From assembly GCA_049509915.1 (NCBI GenBank), contig JBEKZL010000118.1, positions 1-25,365 of the forward strand: a stretch of DNA of 25,365 nucleotides, read 5' to 3'. Below are positions 1 through 6,160 of the stretch, one piece after another. The notes under the pieces are model-generated. The model saw only the letters and a program-made list of their open reading frames with translations. It searched no databases and was not told the origin of the DNA. Source of the DNA: JBEKYD01 sp049509915 (GTDB lineage Bacteria; Acidobacteriota; Terriglobia; Bryobacterales; Bryobacteraceae). The position numbers were made by a program, and so were the translations under genes. How positions within the stretch are numbered: the stretch's first letter is position 1; each line of letters opens with the position of its first letter.

Positions 1-84
1 TTCCAACAGATCGACCAAGAATTGCTCCAGGCGCTTTCGGCATCGACCCATCTGGGCGTCGGTCATGCCCAAACATAACGCCAT
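1..84 (-). CDS. Partial N-terminus of possible transposase (runs off left edge)
   Basis: An open frame on the minus strand enters the window from the left edge. Two in-frame ATGs exist, at 84 and 66, with an in-frame stop just upstream at 99-97. From the inner ATG the visible residues begin MTDAQMGRCRKRLEQFL and continue to the edge. The pattern of a short polar start followed by an R-x-R-L-E-x-F-L helix resembles the beginning of some DDE transposases such as the IS701 group, but only 22-28 residues can be read, so the family call is a guess. A good promoter-like sequence lies immediately upstream. It could equally be the start of an unrelated protein. Confidence 0.35.
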   Translation of the reverse strand, partial: MALCLGMTDAQMGRCRKRLEQFLVDLLE

Positions 85-100
85 TTTTATGTTTTGTCAA
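72..100 (-). promoter_or_regulatory. Sigma-70-like promoter for the left-edge gene
   Basis: Read on the minus strand, TTGACA at 100-95 is followed after exactly 17 nt by TATGTT at 77-72. The -35 is a perfect consensus match and the -10 matches 4 of 6. Predicted transcription would begin at about 65-66, on top of the ATG at 66, so the transcript would be leaderless if that start is used. The ATG at 84 would then lie inside the promoter and could not be used from this start site. Confidence 0.4.
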
Positions 101-125
101 TACTTAACGAAGTAATACTAGGGCA

Positions 126-407
126 ATGAACAAGCAACGGTTTACCAGCGTGTGGGACGCTATCGAAGACACGCCCGAGCAGGCCGCCAACATGAAGCTG
201 CGCTCGGTCCTGATGATCGCCTTGAAGGATCACATCACCCGTGCCGGGATGAGCCAGGCGCAAGCGGCCCAGCTTTTCGGCGTGACGCAGCCGCGCGTCT
301 CCGATCTGATGCGTGGCAAGATCAACTTGTTTGCCCTCGACGCGCTGGTGAACATGGCGACAGCCGCGGGCCTGCGCATCGAAATGCACGTGCTGGAAGC
401 CGCCTAA
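126..407 (+). CDS. XRE-family HTH regulator / HigA-like antitoxin, apparently orphan
   Basis: A 93-residue protein with a central helix-turn-helix. Residues about 43-63 (M-S-Q-A-Q-A-A-Q-L-F-G-V-T-Q-P-R-V-S-D-L-M-R-G-K) carry the typical XRE pattern of positioning helix, G-V turn and recognition helix. The length and the start W-D-A-I-E-D-T-P-E-Q-A-A-N-M-K-x-R-S-x-L-M resemble antitoxin-type XRE proteins encoded beside RelE/HigB-like toxins, where they bind their own promoter. No toxin gene is visible: upstream there are only 125 nt and a divergent gene, and downstream there is no intact short gene on this strand. It may therefore be an orphan antitoxin or a stand-alone regulator. The only ribosome binding hint is AGGG just before the ATG. 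Confidence 0.8.
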   Translation: MNKQRFTSVWDAIEDTPEQAANMKLRSVLMIALKDHITRAGMSQAQAAQLFGVTQPRVSDLMRGKINLFALDALVNMATAAGLRIEMHVLEAA

Positions 408-578
408 CCGCGCGAATCACCCAGCGCAAAGCGCCCCAGCCACGCAGGTTCACCTCGCTGCCGAGCTCATCCACGTCCGGTCGTTCCTGCGCAGCCACAC
501 CCGCAGCGACCGCCTCCGCGCAGTATCAACTGTCAACCCCATTTTCGGAAGCGCCGCCGCCCTCTGCGTGCCATTTTT

Positions 579-908
579 CTACCGGCGGCGCGGACTCCCA
601 GGCGACATGACGCGCAGCCTCTCGCAGCCGTGCGCGGCCGCATAGTCCGTGGAGGATCTGGCCGCATTGTTCAGGAGTGCAACCGCCTCCGATATGTGCA
701 ACGAGTGTATCCAGAAGAGCACCTCGGCCGCGTTGTATTGGGCAACGTCGCTGGAGCTCGGATTCGCGACGAGATCCACCAGGGCGGAGACCGCCGACTT
801 CCCCATAAGCAATAGCGCGCCCGTCGCCGGATAAATCTCATCAAGCCCGTGCAGGTGGGAGACGACCGCAGCCCTCGGGTCCTCGGGCGCCTTGGGGTCC
901 TCCGGCAC
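579..908 (-). CDS. Hypothetical protein fragment, HEAT-like helical, probably 5'-truncated
   Basis: The frame is open from 956 to 579, but the only reasonable start is GTG at 908, giving 109 residues. The sequence has protein-like composition: an alanine/leucine-rich helical stretch (S-A-L-V-D-L-V-A-N-P, then A-E-V-L-F-W-I-H-S-L-H-I-S-E-A-V-A-L-L) reminiscent of a HEAT-type repeat, with an acidic-proline linker at the start (P-E-D-P-K-A-P-E-D-P-R). Residues upstream of the GTG (I-E-Y-I-E-Y-R) still look protein-like and then meet a stop at 959-957, next to repeat-like sequence. A run of seven T at 935-941 is a possible frameshift site. I read it as the tail of a larger gene that lost its 5' part; function unknown. 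Confidence 0.35.
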   Translation of the reverse strand: MPEDPKAPEDPRAAVVSHLHGLDEIYPATGALLLMGKSAVSALVDLVANPSSSDVAQYNAAEVLFWIHSLHISEAVALLNNAARSSTDYAAAHGCERLRVMSPGSPRRR

Positions 909-1032
909 GCGGTACTCGATATACTCGATCAGGGTTTTTTTGCCGGCGGGTAGCCCTCACTTCCGAGTCACTCCATGGCGCAAAACCAGCGCGGGGCAGA
1001 CAGGCACCGCGCCGCGTGTTTTCAGTGACTTT

Positions 1033-1060
1033 CCGAGCCGCGACCGTCAGGGAGCGGTCG
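1033..1060. repeat. Dispersed hairpin repeat, copy 1 (second copy at 8472-8499)
   Basis: This 28-nt segment matches 25 of 28 positions with 8472-8499. It begins CCGAGCCGCGACCG and ends AGGGAGCGGTCG. Within it CGACCG and CGGTCG can pair around an 8-nt loop. In the other copy the second arm is CGGTTG, which still pairs through one G-T wobble. No gene covers it here. Confidence 0.6.
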
Positions 1061-1134
1061 ACGGGGGCTAGCCTACCCAGCTCGGTCAAGCACGAGTCCG
1101 AGCCGCCCCCCGAACGTATCGAGAGAGTGACGTA

Positions 1135-2727
1135 CTACGCCCCTGCGACCCGATTGCCGCCCATAAACACGGCATCCTCGGGGACATCGCCGGCTAGATC
1201 CACCGCCTTCGCCGCATTCCCCAACTCATTGCCCATTACGCTGATCCGCTCCGACCGGTCGCCGGACACTTCCATCCACGTCCCGATCCGCCCAGCCGCG
1301 CGGCAGCCGTGCACGAAGGCGCCTCTCACCTGCTTCAGACGCACCGAAGGCTCGGCACCGGCCGCGCCGGCAAAGGCCGAGGCCGCTAAATCCAGGCCTT
1401 CCACATCGTCGCAAACCAGGGCCGGGCGCTCGTCGTCTTGCGTGATGGCCGTCTCGACGCCGCGCAGGCTCAGGCCCTTCACGTGGCGGCAGTAGAAGCC
1501 GTATGCCGGCAGCTTGCCGAACATACTGAACTCGGGGTATTTCTCGGCGTTCTCGGGCGTCTCGGGGCGGGCGTCCGCCCGTTTGCCGCCTCCGGCAAAC
1601 GTCAGGCGCAGATTCTCCAGAACCACGTTCTCGATTGTCTGGCCGGGAATGCCCGAAATCGCGCAGCCCATGCTCCCGGCGCCGTCGGCCTGTACGTCGC
1701 GAATCGAAACGTTGCGCAGTTTTCCCACCGGCGGGCGCGCGCCGCCATCGGTGAACGGCCGTGCGCGATCGCCGAGGCGAATGAAAATCGGCGCTCCCAC
1801 TCCGTTCATGACGATGCCCGAAATGTTGACCCGGTCCAGCACACCTCCATCCACAGTTTCGAGCGCGATACCGGCCAGGCGGGTATCGTAAATCGTGCAG
1901 TTCGAGATGACGATATTTTCGAAGCCGCCGTTCGATTCGGTGCCCAGCTTCAGGGCGTTGCACGCCGAGCTCAACACGCAATTGGTGACTGCCACGTCCC
2001 TGGTGGGGCGGTCCGCGGTGGCCTTGAGCACGATGGCATCGTCGCCGGAAACGATATCGCAATCGGAAATGCGCACGCGCTGGCTGCAATCGATGTCGAT
2101 GCCGTCGTTATTGACGTTCACCCGGCTATGGACGCGAATGCCGCGGATCTCGACGTCGTCGCAGGCCAGGTAGTGCTGCACCCACATGGGCGAGTTCTCG
2201 ATACCGATATCAGTCACCGAGATATTGCGGCAGCTCACAAAGCGCAGCATGTAAGGCCGCAGCTTGTACGCGCCCCTGAAAGCGGCGCCCTGCCCGTCGA
2301 TCCTGCCGCGCCCGTGTATGCCGATGCCTTCCACGCCTTCGGCGTAAATCAGGCTCCGCTCCGTGTACGTGTCGGCATAGGAACGCAAAGCGGGCACGTG
2401 GGACGGGTAGTCCTCGAGATTCTTGCTACCGAGCAGCACCGCGCCGGCGTCCAGTTCGAGCGTCACCCGGCTCTTGAGCACGATGGTTCCGGAAAGGTAC
2501 ACCCCCGCCGGAAACAGGACCGTTCCGCCGCCAGCCCGCGCGCAGGCATCGACGGCGTCCTGAATCGCCTTGGTATCGAGATGGGCGCCATCGCCGGCCG
2601 CGCCATGATCGCGAACATTGAAGCCGGCCCCTACAGCGGCCGCCCAGCCCCGCGGCGCGGCGGCCACCGCGACAGCCGCCGGCATCAACCTCAGCAGGAA
2701 GCAGCGGCGCATTAGATCGTTCCGCAT
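1135..2727 (-). CDS. Secreted glycoside hydrolase family 28 (polygalacturonase-like)
   Basis: A 530-residue right-handed beta-helix enzyme expected to hydrolyse pectic polysaccharide outside the cytoplasm. The start at 2727 places M-R-N-D-L-M-R-R-C-F-L-L-R-L-M-P-A-A-V-A-V-A-A-A at the N-terminus, a signal peptide that resembles a Tat signal. The frame extends upstream to 2796, but that part translates a palindromic repeat and is unlikely to be protein. After the signal comes the GH28 opening F-N-V-R-D-H-G-A-A-G-D-G and the G-G-G-T-V-L-F-P-A-G strand. Catalytic motifs are present: N-N-D (about 206-208) for the usual N-T-D, G-D-D (about 228-230), and L-G-T-E-S-N-G-G in place of G-H-G. Exact specificity (homogalacturonan, xylogalacturonan or rhamnogalacturonan) cannot be read from sequence. 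The length is somewhat above that of classical GH28 enzymes. Confidence 0.9.
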   Translation of the reverse strand: MRNDLMRRCFLLRLMPAAVAVAAAPRGWAAAVGAGFNVRDHGAAGDGAHLDTKAIQDAVDACARAGGGTVLFPAGVYLSGTIVLKSRVTLELDAGAVLLGSKNLEDYPSHVPALRSYADTYTERSLIYAEGVEGIGIHGRGRIDGQGAAFRGAYKLRPYMLRFVSCRNISVTDIGIENSPMWVQHYLACDDVEIRGIRVHSRVNVNNDGIDIDCSQRVRISDCDIVSGDDAIVLKATADRPTRDVAVTNCVLSSACNALKLGTESNGGFENIVISNCTIYDTRLAGIALETVDGGVLDRVNISGIVMNGVGAPIFIRLGDRARPFTDGGARPPVGKLRNVSIRDVQADGAGSMGCAISGIPGQTIENVVLENLRLTFAGGGKRADARPETPENAEKYPEFSMFGKLPAYGFYCRHVKGLSLRGVETAITQDDERPALVCDDVEGLDLAASAFAGAAGAEPSVRLKQVRGAFVHGCRAAGRIGTWMEVSGDRSERISVMGNELGNAAKAVDLAGDVPEDAVFMGGNRVAGA

Positions 2728-2768
2728 ACCGGACTCGCCCCAGAAAGCGAAGAGTGTATCACGCCTCC

Positions 2769-2841
2769 GGGCAGGCGGAACCGCCTGCCCCACCATCGAA
2801 AACGATGCACCGCCTTGGTGGCGCAGGCGGTTCCGCCTGCG
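2769..2841. repeat. Pair of palindromic repeats between adk-like and GH28 genes
   Basis: Two near-identical palindromes lie in the gap. The first is GGGCAGGCGG-aa-CCGCCTGCCC at 2769-2790. The second is CGCAGGCGG-tt-CCGCCTGCG at 2822-2841. Between them CATCG-aaaa-CGATG can form a small stem. The arrangement resembles a REP/BIME cluster. It sits upstream of the GH28 start and downstream of the adenylate kinase stop on the same strand, so it could attenuate transcription between the two genes. Confidence 0.75.
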
Positions 2842-2878
2842 ATTTGTGATTGCTTCGATACGTTACCGAACTTGCCGG

Positions 2879-3643
2879 TTACGAGCGCGCGGCGACGGCG
2901 CTCTCGAGAGCGGCTACGCTGCGGTCGCAGATCTCGCTGGGAGACCCCGTCGCCGCCACCGACACCAGCAGACCCAGGTTCTTGTAGAACTGGATCAGCG
3001 GCGCCGTGCTGCGCTCGTAGGCTTCCAGACGGACGGTGATCGATTCGGGACGGTCGTCTTCGCGCTGATACAATTTGCCTCCGCAACGAGGGCATGGCGC
3101 TTGATCGCCGGAAGGCAGGCTGGATAGGTGGAAGACCGACCGGCACTCTCCGCAGGTGCGCCGGCCGCTCAGCCGAGCGACGATTTCATCCAGCGGCAAT
3201 TCGTAATTCACCACCGCCGTCAGCTCAAGGTGCTCCGTTTCCATGTGCTGCTTGAGCGCCTCGGCCTGAACCAGCGTACGCGGAAAACCGTCCAGCAGGA
3301 AGCCGCCGCCGCAGGCGATACAGCCGCTCCGTTCGCGGACCATCTCCCACACCGTCAAATCTGGAACCAGCGCGCCGCGCCGCATGTACTCGACGGCCGC
3401 CCGCATTGCCGGCGTCTGATCGCAATCGCTTCGTTTCCCGGCGGCGCGGAAGACGTCGCCGGTCGAAAGATGGCAAGCGCCCAGGCGTTGATGCAGCAGA
3501 TCGGCCTGCGTGCCCTTGCCCACGCCCGGCGCGCCCAGCAGCACCAGCCGCCAGGGCGTCCGGGCTTCGCCCGGCTTCGCCGAGCACACGGCCGTCGGTC
3601 CTTGCAACCATTCGGCACGGTCGTTGTTGTTTTGTACGTTCAT
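2879..3643 (-). CDS. adk: Adenylate kinase (paralogue with N-terminal extension)
   Basis: A 254-residue nucleoside monophosphate kinase that interconverts ATP + AMP and 2 ADP in the cytoplasm. Motifs in order: P-loop G-A-P-G-V-G-K-G-T-Q at 37-46, AMP-site L-S-T-G-D-V-F-R-A-A from about 59, F-L-L-D-G-F-P-R-T from about 115, and a zinc-type LID domain beginning G-R-R-T-C with C164, C167, C184 and C187. Bacterial adenylate kinases are usually near 215 residues. The extra length is an Asn-rich N-terminal extension of about 30 residues plus a short insert (K-R-S-D-C-D-Q) after the AMP-binding helix. The P-loop has Val where Ala is commoner. It is not in a ribosomal-protein operon, so it is probably a second, accessory copy. 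The ribosome binding site is weak. A 103-nt AT-richer gap separates it from the upstream gene. Confidence 0.88.
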   Translation of the reverse strand: MNVQNNNDRAEWLQGPTAVCSAKPGEARTPWRLVLLGAPGVGKGTQADLLHQRLGACHLSTGDVFRAAGKRSDCDQTPAMRAAVEYMRRGALVPDLTVWEMVRERSGCIACGGGFLLDGFPRTLVQAEALKQHMETEHLELTAVVNYELPLDEIVARLSGRRTCGECRSVFHLSSLPSGDQAPCPRCGGKLYQREDDRPESITVRLEAYERSTAPLIQFYKNLGLLVSVAATGSPSEICDRSVAALESAVAARS

Positions 3644-3678
3644 GATTCCAATCGGTTCAGGTTAGAAATCGCAGTGGT

Positions 3679-3705
3679 AATTCTTAAACTGCCAGTCAAT
3701 TCTTA
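3679..3705. promoter_or_regulatory. Direct repeat AATTCTTA x2 upstream of the adenylate kinase
   Basis: AATTCTTA occurs at 3679-3686 and again at 3698-3705, 19 bp start to start, close to two helical turns. The block is bounded by GGTAA and TTACC. It lies in the AT-richer gap upstream of the adenylate kinase start, so it may be an operator or part of its promoter. No clean -35/-10 pair was found with it. Confidence 0.3.
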
Positions 3706-3746
3706 CCATACAATCCATCACCTCCCAGCGCAATCGCCGTCAGGCC

Positions 3747-4850
3747 TCACAATCCCGTCATCGGCCGCAACTCTTCGATCTCCTGCTCGCTAGCGGCCAT
3801 AATGTTCAGAAACAGCCCGCGCGGGTCCAGCGAATCCATCAGCAGCCGCATCTCTTCCGGGTGGAAGGAGCCGCGGATCAGGAGCGGTTTGCCGGCCTCC
3901 TGAATTCTGCGGTAATGCGGCACCATGGCCTTCAGCGGGGGGCCGAGCGCGTCGTGATTCACCTCGTAACACTGGATCTCGCCGATTTCGAGAAAAGCCT
4001 CCAGCAAGAACATGGATGTGGAATGGAGATGGATGAAATTGCCGGCGAAATGGCGCGCCAGCAGACGGTCGGCGGGCTGCGCGAAGCGGCGGAAGAGGCG
4101 CGGCGAATAGACCGCCGTGGCATCCTCCTGCATGCGGACGATCGGGCGCGGGCCCCACAGCGAGTACTGGGCGTCGAAGTAGCCGCCGTGGTAGAGCGGC
4201 ACACGCTTCCACAGCTCCTCGGCCAGATCGCGGAAGATTTCCGCCAGCCGCAGCAAGAGCTCGGCCGCCCGCTCCGGCTCGTCGGTCAGGTCCAGCAGGC
4301 TCGCGCCGTGCCCGCGCAATACGGCGTGCAGATCGGTCGGTCCAATCTCGGCGCTGTGGCTGACGGGGAAGGTTCCGTTCGAAACGCGCACCAGGGCCTC
4401 CGCGAACTCCATGTATTTGCGGAACCAGGGGCCGTCGCGGTCGAGTTTGACCTTTAGAGCGTCATCCAGCGAAAGATTGCGCTCCTCGCCCAGCACGTTC
4501 CCTGGCAGAATACGCACCCGACAGTCCAGCATGCCAGGTAGCCAGGGAATCGCCACTTGCCCCGCGCACGCGCCGCGGATCAGGTCGTCGCCGATGCGTT
4601 CGCCCTCCCGCAAAATGCGGATATGATCGGGCAGAAAGGCTTCAACGTCGATCATCTCCGGCGTCAGGTATTCGGCGTTCCCCCAGCTTTGGCGGGCGGA
4701 GAACTCGTTCAGCGGAAACCAGCCCACCAGCGAAAACCCCACCAGCGGGCGGGCGACCGTCTCCCGGTTCCAAAAGTCCCGGTAGCGGGCGATCTTCGCG
4801 GGGTCGTTGCCAAAAGGATAGGTTGCCATTTTAATAGCAACCGAACTCAT
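3747..4850 (-). CDS. Uroporphyrinogen decarboxylase-fold protein lacking the metal-site HxC motif
   Basis: A 367-residue protein with the URO-D / cobalamin-methyltransferase TIM-barrel layout. The region F-I-H-L-H-S-T-S-M-F-L-L-E-A-F-L-E-I aligns in position with the metal-binding H-x-C segment of the neighbouring gene, but here it is H-L-H-S with no cysteine. A later segment (L-L-I-R-G-S-F-H-P-E-E-M) matches the final barrel strand in outline. The first ATG at 4850 overlaps the end of the upstream gene by 20 nt and has a weak GAAG-type site. A second in-frame ATG at 4829 follows the upstream stop directly. Overlap and shared fold imply one operon. It is not expected to be the heme-pathway HemE. 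Its substrate is unknown, and loss of the cysteine may mean a different metal site or a non-catalytic partner. Confidence 0.72.
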   Translation of the reverse strand: MSSVAIKMATYPFGNDPAKIARYRDFWNRETVARPLVGFSLVGWFPLNEFSARQSWGNAEYLTPEMIDVEAFLPDHIRILREGERIGDDLIRGACAGQVAIPWLPGMLDCRVRILPGNVLGEERNLSLDDALKVKLDRDGPWFRKYMEFAEALVRVSNGTFPVSHSAEIGPTDLHAVLRGHGASLLDLTDEPERAAELLLRLAEIFRDLAEELWKRVPLYHGGYFDAQYSLWGPRPIVRMQEDATAVYSPRLFRRFAQPADRLLARHFAGNFIHLHSTSMFLLEAFLEIGEIQCYEVNHDALGPPLKAMVPHYRRIQEAGKPLLIRGSFHPEEMRLLMDSLDPRGLFLNIMAASEQEIEELRPMTGL

Positions 4851-6072
4851 GAGCCGCTTCGAGCATGGCCACCACGTTTTCCGGCGGCACGTCGGCCATC
4901 ACGTTGTGTATCTGGTTCCAGACGTACCCGCCGCCGGGCATGAAAATGGCGAGGCGCCGGCGCACGTCTTCGCGCACCTCATCGGGCGTGCCGCAGGTCA
5001 ACAGACCCTGCGTGTCGCACCCGCCGCCCCAAAAGGTCAGGTCGCGGCCGAACTCGCGCTTCAGCTTTTCCGGCTCCATGTGGCGCGCCCCCGTCTGCAC
5101 CGGGTTGAGGATCTCCACGCCGGCTTCGATCAGGTCCGGAATCAACTGGTACACGCCGCCGCAGCAGTGCATAAAAATGTGCGCGCCACTCGCCTCTCGC
5201 GCGTAGTTGTAAATCCGTTTGTGCCGCGGCAGGAAGAGCTCGCGATAGGTGGCGCGGGACATCTGCGGTCCCGACTGCATGCCCAGGTCGTCGCCCATCA
5301 CCAGGATCTCGATCGATCCGCGCACTCTGGGCAGAATCCTGGAGAGGTTTTCCAGGTGCAGTTCCGTGAGCCGGTCCAGAAACCGGCCCAGTTTTTGTTT
5401 CTCGGAACCCAGGTACAGATAGAGATTCCGCATGCCGAAAAGAAACTGGCACGATTCGAAAAGATTACACCCCACGGCGAGCGAGATGGCGTAATCGCTG
5501 GTGTCGTGAAGGTGACGCGCGGCGCGCCCAATTTCCTCGAGGCGCGCCTCCGTGACGGGCCGGTCCCATGGCGGCGACCCGATAGCGTTCCAGGTCACCT
5601 GGCTCATATTCTCCGGCAGCGGTTCGTAGTTGTCGAGGCCGTCGGCGCTGTCCAGAGGCCAGTAGCACTGGTCGATGAAGAGCGAGCCCGCCGGCATCCG
5701 GCCGATAATGCTTCCCCTGGACCCGCGCACGTCCAGGCCGCCGTCGACTTGTTCGGGACAAAACCAGGCGGGCGCCATGGCTTGCGACCCATCCGGCAGA
5801 GTCCACGGTTTCCAGTCCCGCGGCGTCGTCATCGCCCTGCCGAGATCGACGGCGTCCACGTGGAATCGGTCCAGGAACCAGGCGTCCGGTTGCGCCAGTT
5901 GCTGGATCAGGTCGTACAGCAGCGTGGGGGGCTCGCCTACGCCGAGGTGCGCCTTCAGGCGGTTGTACGCAATCGCCATCATGCCCGTGGATCGCATCGA
6001 ACCCTGGTCCAGCGGAACCCGGTCCGGCTCTTTATGAGCGATCGCGGCCAATACCCGTTCGCGAGAAGTCAT
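4831..6072 (-). CDS. Uroporphyrinogen decarboxylase / MtaA-like methyltransferase domain protein
   Basis: A 413-residue URO-D superfamily protein beginning M-T-S-R-E-R-V-L-A-A-I-A-H-K-E-P-D-R-V-P, the standard opening of the non-HemE branch. The start at 6072 is fixed by GAGGAG six nt upstream; a GTG at 6084 would put that site inside the gene. Conserved features are F-M-H-C-C-G-G (H302, C304) and G-G-G-C-D-T-Q (C352), matching the H-x-C plus C zinc ligands known from corrinoid:thiol methyltransferases of the MtaA/CmuA type. This suggests methyl transfer between a cobalamin protein or methoxylated compound and an acceptor, but no corrinoid protein gene is visible. It overlaps the second URO-D gene by 20 nt. 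It is divergent from the GH18 gene, and the roughly 90-nt gap would hold both promoters. Confidence 0.8.
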   Translation of the reverse strand: MTSRERVLAAIAHKEPDRVPLDQGSMRSTGMMAIAYNRLKAHLGVGEPPTLLYDLIQQLAQPDAWFLDRFHVDAVDLGRAMTTPRDWKPWTLPDGSQAMAPAWFCPEQVDGGLDVRGSRGSIIGRMPAGSLFIDQCYWPLDSADGLDNYEPLPENMSQVTWNAIGSPPWDRPVTEARLEEIGRAARHLHDTSDYAISLAVGCNLFESCQFLFGMRNLYLYLGSEKQKLGRFLDRLTELHLENLSRILPRVRGSIEILVMGDDLGMQSGPQMSRATYRELFLPRHKRIYNYAREASGAHIFMHCCGGVYQLIPDLIEAGVEILNPVQTGARHMEPEKLKREFGRDLTFWGGGCDTQGLLTCGTPDEVREDVRRRLAIFMPGGGYVWNQIHNVMADVPPENVVAMLEAAHEFGCY

Positions 6073-6160
6073 GCCACTCCTCACTTACAACACCGCGCGA
6101 GGAAACGCAAGCCGGCTCGGGCTCCCCGCCATGCCCCCGTTGTTATTATGGAATCCGAAT

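Larger units (their letters stand above)
408..1134. other. Degenerate intergenic region with one gene fragment and a dispersed repeat
   Basis: Apart from the fragment at 579-908 and the repeat at 1033-1060, I see no convincing gene here. Frames on both strands have coding-unlike, arginine-rich translations. The mix of a headless gene fragment and repeat sequence suggests accumulated debris between the regulator and the GH28 gene. Confidence 0.5.

Noticed and set aside
1438..2715. A plus-strand open frame of 425 codons
   Set aside because: Antisense shadow of the GH28 gene, whose catalytic motifs are on the minus strand.
2728..2796. A longer start for the GH28 protein
   Set aside because: The added residues read through a palindromic repeat (G-Q-A-V-P-P), and the signal peptide begins at 2727.
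6071..6160. A longer start for the GH18 protein
   Set aside because: It would overlap the divergent URO-D gene start, and the added residues precede a perfectly good signal peptide at 6161.
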